NCBI GenBank assembly: GCA_029718625.1
Contig: CM056377.1
Span: 108,517,034-108,581,033, forward strand
Direction of reading: 5' to 3'
Source: Synaphobranchus kaupii
Lineage: Eukaryota; Chordata; Actinopteri; Anguilliformes; Synaphobranchidae
DNA length: 64,000 nt
The position numbers and the translations under genes were made by a program. Every line of letters begins with the position of its first letter. Within the stretch, counting starts at the first letter, position 1. Below, piece by piece: positions 11,537-23,500 of the stretch. Below the pieces are notes generated by a model. It worked only from the letters and a program-made list of their open reading frames with translations, was not told the origin of the DNA and did not search any database.

Positions 11537-14500
11537 ACACACCCACACACACATGCTCATGCACACAAACTTACGCACACACACACACACACACAAACTT
11601 ACACACACACACAGACACACACACACCATTATCCCAGGGGCTATAGCAGCCATTACAGAGAAAATACTTTAAATCAATGGGATTTTTTTCTATTTTTGTT
11701 TGTTGTGATCAAGTTTTGAAATTATTTCAATCAGTTAATTGCCTTTGTCCTTGTTTCCGTGTTTGTCTCGGTGTCTGCATGCTGCAGGAGGCGTCTGTCT
11801 CGGAGCCTGCAGAAGGGCCAGCCGTGCCCAGCCCCGCCCTGACCGACCTGGACACGCCCAGCCCCTCCCCCGTCTCCGTGTCGGGCAGCGAGACCAGCAG
11901 CATCATGCAGAAGCTGAAGAAGATGCGATCCCACATGGATGAAAAGTAATGGCCCCTCTTCCTCTCTGCCTCAGAGATTTCACTGTTTCTGCTGGTCTCC
12001 TGTGTGCTGACCATTAAAACCCTTTTATATGAACTCTTAACTCCTCATTCTGTTCTTATTATTATACTTATTCAGCTTTGGGCTTCTATTTTATTAACCC
12101 TGGATTTTCAGTTCTAAGGTCTTTGCTTTACAGTATTTAACACCTTCCACGGTTAAAAATAAGTAACGCATAACCGACAGGTAAGTTGGCATCGTGGAAA
12201 AACCAGCAAAACCTACTATTGCTGTCCAAAACTCAGCCCCGACTCTAAACCATTCAGTAGTGCAGTTTCATAAGTTTAAAAGTGGTGAGGATTATTGAGT
12301 TACACATTACGTTCTTATACATCCCTAATGGCCACTTTACATATCAAAAGAAAGTCTTCCTTTGGCTTCAGTGGCAGGTAGCAACTTCTAATATCACTTG
12401 TACAGATTCATTCATGGCTTCTCCTCAGAACTACTTGAAAAGCAAACTGCTGTTAGAAATTTGATTCTACCTTCCCTCATGGTCAGTTTGTAGAAATGTG
12501 CTTTGATTTCCACCAGCACATTCAATGTAACTGGAGGAAACGGGATGAGTGTTTGATTTTAAGAGGTGAATTGCCCTCATTTGGTTTCCAGTTTGAAGGC
12601 AGCTCTCACACTCTTCCCTAAATGTTGAGTGAAGTCAGCTTTGTGCTGACTGATGGGAGCCTGATTAAATTCCTCCCTCCACTGTCATGCTAAGAGCCCC
12701 ATCTCCTCCCCTTTGTGGTGTGCTAGTGAATATGAGCATGCTCTGTGTCCATCCCTTAGCTAGAGCCCATTTGAAACCAACTAGCTGTGATACTGCTTTA
12801 TATTTCTTTTCATGTGGCCTATCATTTACCTTTGCATAATGTAATGTCCCTGGATACACAGGGGCCTGTTGAAAATGAAATCTGTGTTTTTAAACCCCCT
12901 TTTTTGCCTATGTATTTGGGCAGCACTGTCAAGTCACAGCTATTGTTCTGGCACCTGTCGTGGTCCAGTGTTATTGGGAGGTTAAAGCTGAAGTAGGCAA
13001 CTTTTTCTCTTCTTTTTTTTAGAAAGATATCGGGGAACGGTCATGCTTAGTTGGTAGCAATCATAGACAAAACTGTTGTGAGAGAAATCCAGCACCATAC
13101 ACTGTGTATACCCTCACATTCTGCGTTCTAAAACCAGTGTTTCAGCCCAAATTCCTATTTGCAAAACAAAGTGGTTCACGATGTAAACCAATCAAAGAGA
13201 GGCCAGTTCACATTGTGAACAACAATGAGATCGAACTTGCGTGTTCACATAACAGTACAGCTAGCTAGCTGCAACTGCAAATGTTGAGAGTTTCACTCGC
13301 TCCTGCAATGCCGAATGAGACTAGAGTCTGGCACAAGTTTAAATTAAGAGGTCTTTATAAAATTGGCTAGCTATATAATTCAGCTAGCCATCGCTGTCAA
13401 TTGTTGTGTTTGAGTAAAACTGGTTCGCTGAAAGGTTACCTTCTTTATTTTCTCCTTTATCAGTTAAGAACCTGAAAAAAGGTTCTATTGTAAAAAGTCC
13501 CAAGTTGGGGCTAGGCGTATCAGGTAACTAAGTCTGGGATAGAGGGTAGCCTTGTTCAACATTTTACATGTATGAAAAATATTTTGCTAAAGCTAGCTAT
13601 CGTGAACTGTCAGGTAGATAGCTAACTTAGACTAGTAAACTGTAGACAAACAAAACCATCACTTCATTAGCTACCAAACTTGGAGACTAAATGGAAAATG
13701 TTTTATTGTGTTATTTTAAACTCTGTAACAATGAAAAAGATTCTGTTGTTTTACCCGGAATCTTGGACCTGACATTTTTAGTGTAGCTATGCCAGTTTGT
13801 AATCCTGCAATCGTAGCTAGAAACTTCGATGCACGTTCACACCGAGGTTTGTGGAGGAGCAGTGAGGTGGGCATGCGTCTCTTTCTCTGTGGGCAGGGCC
13901 AACAGGTGTTATGACTTTCAAAATGTTTTCACAACATTGCGGCCGTTGAGAAAGTTGCCTACTCCAGCTTTAAAGTGTAGACTAATATTCACAGCTGGAC
14001 ACTTCTTCTGTTTGTTTCACCTCTGCTTAACCTACATTTCACAAGTTTCTATTGTACTGTTATTAAGAAATTCTTCATATTCAGAATGCCAACCGTATCA
14101 ATTCTGAAAGAAAAGGGTTAGCTGTAAAGGTGTGCATTTTGATTTGTTTTTACACTTCAACAGGAGCATGAGGTAGGCCCATAGCCCAAAGTTCAAAACA
14201 AAGATATTAATTATTCCTTTGAGTACTGTAGACTAAAAAACTAATACTTTTCACTGACACACAAGTATGTTCATGTAGCTCATCCACAAGCTGCTTCTGT
14301 CTCTCCTTTCCTGTCTGCTTGCCTTTAGCTCTCTCATTGTGCTGCTGTACTTCCAGTTTCTTTCCTTTTGTTCAACCTTCCTGTTTTCCAAGATTTGAAC
14401 ACTCAATATTATTTATTACTGTTGTCACTGATGAATAGAATAGTCAAAGTGTCACTTGTGCTTTTAGCCAGTGTTATATTCTCATAAGGTCAAAGGTCAT

Positions 14501-17500
14501 GTTTTGATAATCATTAGTTTATACATAAACAACATGATGATCGCTTAAAATTGATTTATTTTCTGTTCTTTCCTCCTGTGAATTGAGTTCAGAAAAAGGA
14601 TATTTGCCAAATAAAAAAATAAATAATAATAATTCAAAAGTGTTACTTTTAGGGTATTGCTGCTTGTTGGTCACACATGAAAACAATCTTGTTTTGTCAT
14701 CTAGAGATTTAAGTTGAGGAGAAATGTATCTGCTGGGGTACAAATTGAAGAAATACACCCACAAACAAGCAAATGTACATATACCAACGAATATATCTTC
14801 TCTTGAGTTGCGACCCCCTAACCTTGTAGTCATTAATCTTTGTTCTAATTGGGCTCTTAAAACATTCCCCCACTGCACTGGGGAGTTGGGTTAGAGTATC
14901 CCCTTTAGCAGCGCCAGCACAGCCTTTTTAGAGTAACTACATTACACCTTTGAATGAGTCATTAACTATTAAGTGCAATAAAACACGTGCTTACTCAAGT
15001 TCTCTCTCTCTCTCCCTTTCTCTGTGATTGTCTCTCTCACTCCGTCTTCACTCAACCTCCTTTCTTGCTGTTATTTTCTTTGTATTCTAATGCTCATCTG
15101 TTGTTTGTCCCCTCCGTTTGTGCTCAAAATCCTCTTCCTTGCTTTATTTTGTAGACACTGCTCTCCTGTCCATTACTTCTTCTCTGTCTTTTCGGCTCAC
15201 CACTGGGCCTCTCTCAGTGTCTGTTTCCCCAACCTCCATCCCAAATTCCAGCTGTTTATCTACAACCAGTTGGTCAGGTACAGTGCTCGCGCCTTTCTCA
15301 CTGCTTCCCGTCCCCACCCTCTGTCCCATGGAGCATGCTCTGTTCAGCCACCGCCACCAGGGGGCGGGTGCGAGGAGTGTTTGGGGGAGGGGGGGGGGGG
15401 GGGTTTGTTGGTGCTGCCAGGAAGTGGGGATTAAAGGCTCTAAAAACTACAAAGCGCTGCCTTGTTTAAATGAGCAGATCTCTTGGCGACAATGTGAACA
15501 TGTTTTCCACCACAGCCTTGACCACTAGATGCTTCCCTTTGTGCCAGAGCTATTCCATGGACACAAATAAGCAAAGCCTCAAGTCCGCTGAAATTTGAGC
15601 AGCCGGTGGGTCTGATGTTTGGCTGTAAAGTTGATGGTGGTGTTGGTTTCCTCATGGTTGTGGCCAAAGCTTGTGCTCATTTTGATATGGCAGGGTGGAC
15701 TCAATGAGACTCTCACAGTAAAGGGTGGGAGCTCCCATGTCTCTGTGGGGGGTGTAGCTTTGATGGCCTCTCTGGAGCTCCTTCAAGCCCTGTTATTGTG
15801 CTTTTTCACTGGGTCCCTGATGCCTGTGCATTTCGCCGAACGATTCATGTCGCATTTCCTGCCATTTTCACTTCCAAATTGTTGAGAGATATTGAGAAGT
15901 ATCCAAACTTTTAAAATCCCAATTGGTCATTAAATTAAATTTGACGTTGTATTCTAAATCTTGTGCCGCTTCATTTTAAACACCGCTGATAAAAATGCCT
16001 GTACTATAGTGTTGAGGAAATTGACAGAAATACAAAGTTAAAAACCTGCGTGTTACTTAGAACTATTATTGAGGATTTATTGTCATTTTTAAAGGTTCTT
16101 ACATTTGATATATACTAGACTGATGCCAAGTAGATGTTCCTTCACATGGCATGATCTGGAAGTTGGGTGTGAAAATGGGGACGTGTAGGATGCAAGACGT
16201 CGACTTTTATTAACAGTCATTAACAGTTTCTTAAACTTGCTTTGAGATTATTTTATTATTTATTAGTTGTTTTCATTTAGAAAAACTCGTCTTCAATCAT
16301 TGATTAGTCATGTTCATGTTGGTTTTACTTTTTATTTTACTCAGTGAATGAGGAATAACAAACAAATACTAAACCTTCAAATGCTGCCAAAAGGTTACGT
16401 GAGTGATGATGGGTTCAAATATAGTGAGACCTCTGACCTGCTGTACAGCACAGTACATTTTTTAAGAGAATGAGTTTTTTTTATATGTATTATTTTGGTT
16501 TTATTGTATGTTTTCAATTGGCTCAGACAATTTTTGTTTGCAATGACGGATATAAGTTTCTGCCAGCTGTGCAATGGCTGGTATAGGGGCATTCAGAGAT
16601 TTGTGGATAGAAGTACCAGCACAATATAAACACTGATATTTTTGTGTATGATTGTGAATAAAGGCTAGAGAATGAATCTCTTCTTATGTACAGCCTCTGG
16701 AAGCATAACGTCACTGTAAACACTGCCTGGGCCAATCAAAAAATGTATATTAAAACTGACATATAAGAAAACTCAGACATTTTTTAACACATAGTGTTAC
16801 ATGGGGTTAATGCTAATTCCACTTGGAGAAAGAATATGTTATTTATCGGGGGGGGCGAGGAGGGGCAGGGCTTGGATGCACAGTATACACAGTATGTAGA
16901 GCTCACTTGCTCTGTGCATGCACACAAATGAGTAGACCATTTTAAAGTTACACCCCTAGAGGCATGTAAGTATGTTGTGTTTCTTAATCTTGGGTGGATG
17001 TGCTTGTGTCTGAATTTCCAGGGGTCTCTTGTCTTTGTTTAAACCCCTGTACTAAACCAGGTGCATGAATATATCTGGTAAATGAGAGGCACAAGCTAAC
17101 TGTAGTGCCTGGGTTTCCTTCATTGTGATCAAACTCCTCCATACTCACCTGTCTGTTGGGAAGAGTTGGGACAGCTTGTGCACAATGGGGTCAAAGTGCG
17201 GTTGAGGTAAGCATGGTTCTCATGGTCTTTGCGTGGTCTGATTTTAAGGCCGTGCGCTGGCAGCTAATGGGAGCGGGTGGTTCGGTTGGCGTGTCGGCTG
17301 GCTTGTGTGGCGCCGTGGTCATTTCAGTGCTCCTCACGCTGGCTGTCCCCCTCTGTGTGTCCGTCTTTCTGTCTTCGGCTATCTGGCTCCTCCCCCCCCC
17401 CTCCCTCCAGGTTCCTGACGAAGCGCGAGCAGCAGCTCATGCAGCGGAGGCGCCACGCCGAGGAGCTGCTGCAGTGGAAGCAGCGTCTGGACGCTGAGGA

Positions 17501-20500
17501 GGCGGAGGTGCGGCGCATGGAGAAGCAGGCCCTGGCCGCCTGGGACGGGGAGCGGCGCCGCGACAAAGGCCGCCTCGGCGAGAGCTCCAACGCCAACCTC
17601 AGCGCCAGCCATGGCGCCCCCGACGACAAATCTGACCCAGGTGAGAGAAATGGGGGCTGGTGGGAGACGAGATTGACTTTTGGAGATGAGACATTTTTCT
17701 GAAACTTTGCCAGGTGGAAATATAATTTGTTTGAATATTTATGAGGTAATAGAACATTAAAAGACCTTCTGGATTGTGTGTTCTGTGATTACCGTTTTCT
17801 TGTAGTCATTCAATTATTTTAAATATACATTTAGAGTCTGATTTTTTAAGACCTTTAGCATGTGCAAAATCTTTTAGCACGCACAAAGCCAATGACATGA
17901 TTGGTCATGGCATTTGGTCACCATAATTGGTCATGATATTTGCTTTGCACCAATCATTGGTTGTGTTATTAGTTTTGTGTGTGCTAAAAGGTTTTGCACG
18001 TGCTAAAGGTCTTAGTAAATTGAACCCTTGGCTTAGTCTGTTCCCATTTTGCACAGACTTTGTAAATATAATTTTATAATTATAATTTTTTTTGAGGACG
18101 CCTGTATGGTTTTTCTGTTATAACTGTGCTTTACCCAATATGTCTGTGTCACCACAGAGCCAGAAAGCAAGGCTGAGGACTCCCCAGCGGTCAGTGTCTC
18201 CAGCCAGCAGCCTGAGCTCTCTGTGCCTGAGGAACTGGAGAGTCCTTCTACAGACCAGCCTATCTCTGAGCTGCCCTCTCCACACAAGGATTCCAGCCAG
18301 CAGGAAGACACAGTCTACACACAGGAGTTTGACTCGTCCTCAGAAAGCAAACTGGTAAGAGGGCCTTGGCCGTTACTAATTGCTATTCTAAGATGTAAAG
18401 GTGACACATGTTTAAGCTCTTATGTTGGATCGAGGCCAGGCATGGTATCTGAATCACAGATTTGATGTGGTATGTCATGCCATTTGTATTAGCTAATTAT
18501 ACTAATTAGTAATTAAAATAGCAGGGTTGCCAACTTTGGTCAGCTGGCTGGAGTTTTTTTTTTTTTTTTCGTTGGGGGGGGGTGGGCGGGGGGCTGTTGG
18601 GGGATTACGAATGTGGAGTGTAAGAGGGGGTTACGGTGGGGGGGTTGGGTGTGCTGTCAAAGATAGGTAGGTTTGTTTTTAAGTTCAGTCTTTATTTGGT
18701 GTGTGTTTTGGTGTGAGAGCATATGAGTCTGAAAGCGTGTGCTGGCCACCCTGATAATTGTGACACACTGACAGCCCATGTAGCATATTGCCCAGAATCC
18801 CCAGCAATCAAGGAACAGAGGTGCAAAGATAATTGAACAGATATTGGTGATTTTATCAGATGGAATTTATTAATGTTTCATTATGTCGGCCTAATAATAA
18901 GCTGATTAATGAGAGGCTCGATTAATGTTCTGGCCCACCAGCTAGTAAACCTGAAAAATATTTGACTCGAGGTTGACCCCTGACCTAGAGTATTACAAGT
19001 TTTAGCTGGTTTTGTTTCTGGAATCTTCCCTCCTTGGATCAAACAGAGAACCTGTCAGCTTTTCCCTGTTTCTGCACAGTGCAGTGAATGTGGGCTTTGT
19101 CTGCCTTCAGTCTGGGCCTCTGTATAAAGACTGCCATTTTGTTTCTGATGATAAACACACCGTCACGTTTTTATTCTCCTCAACAATGTCAGTCCTTTTC
19201 TATTTTTAATGGGTTATACTGTTGCAAGATGGTTTGTTTTTACACCAAGATATGCGCCTGTTGTGATCAAATTCTTATTTCTGCATCAAATAGCTGGAAG
19301 TTTGTCGTTTTCTCTGATTTGCATGTATTTCAGTATCAAAAAATTGACAGATGATTATCCTAATTTGTGAGTGACTTAGTTTGAACATCAGGGAATCCCT
19401 TGTTGTGACGGTGATCCTGAGAACGTGTCCTAAAACTCCCTTTGGGGCCTGTCCTCTTCCTGTGTTTGACAGTCTCCTTCGCCCAGAGCCAGCCTCAGCA
19501 CTTCCAGGCACCCGGAGAGCAGCAGGGGAGGCAGCAGCAGCAGGATGCAGCTCCGCTCGTCATCCAGGTCGAACGAGCCGTTGCCCAGTGAGCCCCGCTC
19601 GGTCTCTCAGTCAGGTGAGTTTGGCCAGTCTTATAGTCTGCTCTTGTCCGTATTGTGTTTGTCAGGTGCACAAAAGGTGACTGTAGCTTGGACATTGGGA
19701 AAAGGAGTTTGTGCAGCGTGGCGCTGTAAACCAACGTGTGTTTCCCTCACTTTCAACCTGCTTAGTTGTGTTATAGGACTGTGGAGGCTCCCCTCTACCT
19801 GGCTCAGGTTTTACTGTCCTGCTGTCCCTGTGACATTTTCAGTTGCATCATTCACTATATAAATGGTATACTTTCTGATTGGACTGTAGATTCATATCAT
19901 CTCTTTTATGGGTTTTTATGGAAATTGTTTTTGCATTGTGTTTGGCTTTATTGCAGTTAGGTCATTGTTAACCAATATGATGCAAAATGTGTTTACTGTG
20001 GTGGCTCTAAAAGTGCCATGTATAATCTGTATTTTGTGTTACAAGAGGCTCAATGGTCATTTTTTGGCATGCGTACATTTTTTTATGGATGTGTTTAGAT
20101 GAGGAAGGTGCAGAACTCACTTCCTGATGCCTCTAGCCCCGTCTGTTCCAGAGCCTACATCTGATCAGAGTGACATCGAGAGCCGCATCCACGCCCTCAA
20201 GGAGGAGCTTCGCAAGCGCAAGTCCATCGTGTACCAGCTGAAAAAGGAGCAGAGGAAACGGCAGAAGGAGCGTCTCAAAGCGCAGGAGGCCAGCTTACTG
20301 AAGCAGTTGGAGGTCAGTGTGGGGTATACTCTTCCCACTAACACATTTCTTCCTCCGGTTTTTAGTGCACTTTTTCAGTTCTGTGGCAGTATTTCGATCA
20401 TAATCTCAATGAGGGCGTACTTTGGTCTCTGTGCCAGGCCTCTGTTTGCCGTTAATAGGTTGTACTTGCAGTTCGTTCCAAGGGTTTTGCTGATAGTGTT

Positions 20501-23500
20501 TTTAGGGTTCATGCTGTTTTTAGTGTTACCTCACAGCAGCCTGAATCCTTATTCCTGTTTACATCATTTGTTTATTGCCAGTTTATTTCCCTCTCCTCTC
20601 TATACATCCTTGAGAAATGACACAGGAACACCTGACTCGGGAAAGTAAACCACTGGCAGGGTCTTGACATCTACACCTAGACTCCCACACTAAGATCTTA
20701 CTATGGTCCTCCAATTCTGCTAAATTACTTCAATTCAAAAACAACCAAATGTGCATTAAAACAAAAGGTAGTTTTGATTGGTCAGTATTTTTATTTTACA
20801 TTCGTTCATAACATAAATGTTAAAAAATGTACAGTCGTTGAATGCAGAGTGGCCACCATAGTGCCAGGAGACCAACTTTCTGCAGTCCACAACAGTGAAC
20901 AATTCACAATGGAGGATTTGATGTTAATCTTAGTTAACTACTCCCATTTGGCCTAAAGAAAATAACAAGACAGCCAAATACTTTGTGTTAAAAAGGAACT
21001 GTATCTTGCCTGCAAAGCAAGGACTATAATTCCAAAGTGTGAACATTTTCCCCTGAGCTTTTTATTTTGTTAATTTTTATTACGGTCTACTTTATGGGAC
21101 TGCACCACTGAGTGAGAATGATTCATTGAGAATATTAATTGAGAATGATTCGGGGAGCATTTTCCAGGTATGTTAGGTCAAGAGTCAAGTCAAGGCAGAA
21201 GAGGTCTTTTTTTTGTTTCCATTATCAGACCCCATTATTATACAGCAAATATTGTTAAATTAGTCATTTGGACAAACTTGTGAAGTTTAGAAGTGTTGCC
21301 TCCTTTATACTGAATCCGAGATACAATTTGCACAAGTTTTTACTTAAACATCTTGTGGTTTTCATTTCAGTGTCTTAGTGAAATATGTAGTGTAAACTGA
21401 AATGCTCTCAAAAGAACAATCCAAATGAATGTGCAATATCTTGTAGTCAAATTGGTTGGAATTGACATCAATTCATAATCCTTGATGGTGCTTTTGATGA
21501 CTAGTATATCTAAATCATTCAAGTTCACATTATATATTTGAAGTTATATAAACGTGGTAATGGGTACAGAAATGGTTCTCATTGAAAGAGGTTCAATTTC
21601 CATTGCATTTGTGTGCTTTAGTAAAGTCTTGCCTCCTTCTTTCTAGTCTTATAATGACTTCATTCAGAAGACTAAGGCTGAGCTGAGCAAGGAACCAGAC
21701 ACCACACCCATGACTAAACCCCAGATTAAAACACCAAGTTCGACCACAGAAAAGCCCAGGATCAAACCACCTCCTCTTCAAAGGTAATGAATTACTGATC
21801 CTTTCTATAGACTTTGTAAATGCATTTATTTTTTTCTAAAAAATGCACCTCATCACTTGTTGGTTTTTCCACAAGAAAATGGAGTAAAATGAGATTTTTT
21901 TTCTTTCAGGCCTGAAACCAGCAAAAACTGGAAGATTGCGACAGAAACGGAGAAAGGAGAGAGAGTCCAGCCAGAGTCTCCTACTGACCATGGTGTGTTT
22001 TCTCTGTTAATTATGCACTGTTTAGTTTTATTGCATCTGTATTATCCATTTGCCCAAAATATAATAAATTGCTGTGCAGGGTGCATCACACAATGAATTT
22101 CCGCATTGCACCTTGTGTCATTCTATATGTTTTGAGGAAAAACCTATTATATCAATTCAGTTATAGCTTTTGTACATGTACAAAAGTAAATATAGCACAT
22201 GTTTTGGTATATTCAGTCTGTCTGTATGTAATGTTTGTGGAATTTCAGATGATGCCACACCATCAGAACACAGCAGGTTCTCCTCTTTTTGTGAAGAGGG
22301 GTCCTCTGATGAGGATCCACCCACAGTCACACCAACTCCAGTACAAGGAAGTCCAGAGCATGCAAATGTACTGCAGAGTCTGATGTCACCAGACTCCCTG
22401 CCTGGTTACCGCTTTGGGGAGCCACAGGCTCAGGACGGGCTTGCTACGCCACATGCGGGGGACTCTGGAGACGAGAGCGTCATCTCCAGCCAAAGATCGG
22501 AGGTGGTGGAAGAGCTGGAGTTCCTGAAATCGGAAGAATCCGATAACGACAGTAATCGCTCTGATCCGGCGCTCAAGCTGGTACTGGATCTGCAGCCGGT
22601 GTCCTGGGAACAGGGCTCATTGAAGGACAGTCCATCTGCTGAAAAGACTGAACCAGGGATTTCTAGGGAGAACAATCGTCGTGCGAGTGAAGAACATAGT
22701 TATGAAGACATAGTTGATGCTGGTGCAGACATAATATCTGGCGGGACCCTGATAAACCAATCAAAATCTGCCCTCAGGGACTCCAAAGACGGTCTTCCAT
22801 CATCTGAAAGAAGCACCTCCAAAAGGGAAGGTTCCTATACTCCCGAAATTGACATCCACTCATCAGACAGGGAAGCACTGTCAAAGATGAAGGAGGATTC
22901 ACCTCTTGCTGACAGCTACCGTGATGATTTTGAATCCTCTGTGGAGTTGTCACCTCAGGATGGACACCACACCTCAAAACCTGCCTCCCCTACAGCGCTG
23001 CAGACAGGGACAAGACCCAGTACCAGGTCTCCACTTGACAGCAGTGAGGAGGAAATCAGTGAGGCGCTGAATGAAAAATCCAACTCTGCCAGTGGTGCCT
23101 TCCATTCTGAGAAGCTTCTGGATTTCAAGGCTCAGTCTAAACTCGACAAAGACAGAGAGGAAAGTGAAAAGGACAGGCGAGAGGTCATCGGTCCTGAAAT
23201 GGCACCCCTATCGCCTCCCTCCATGACCCTAGATATGATGCCCGACTTTACTGTTGGGGACCGTGTTCTTGTGAGCAATGTGCAGCCAGGGACACTTCAG
23301 TTCAAAGGACCGACTAGATTTGCTAATGGATTCTGGGCAGGTGTGGAACTGGACAAGTCTGAGGGTAGCAATAATGGCACCTACGATGGTGTGATCTACT
23401 TTGAATGTAAGGAAGGGCACGGCATTTTTGCTCCACCAGATAAGATCTCCCCTCTGCCAGAGAAGTTTCAAATCTATGTGGACACCACAGAAGATGAGGA

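Larger units (their letters stand above)
11946..17410 (+). other. CEP350 large intron 15
   Basis: This 5.5-kb intron holds a TTAA-flanked inverted-repeat element (12986-13969) and the duplicated CTCF-motif block (about 14810-15950). The remainder is AT-rich with no credible exon. Confidence 0.8.

Noticed and set aside
11055..11719. His/Thr-rich frames of about 200 codons
   Set aside because: Translation of a CA microsatellite in an intron.
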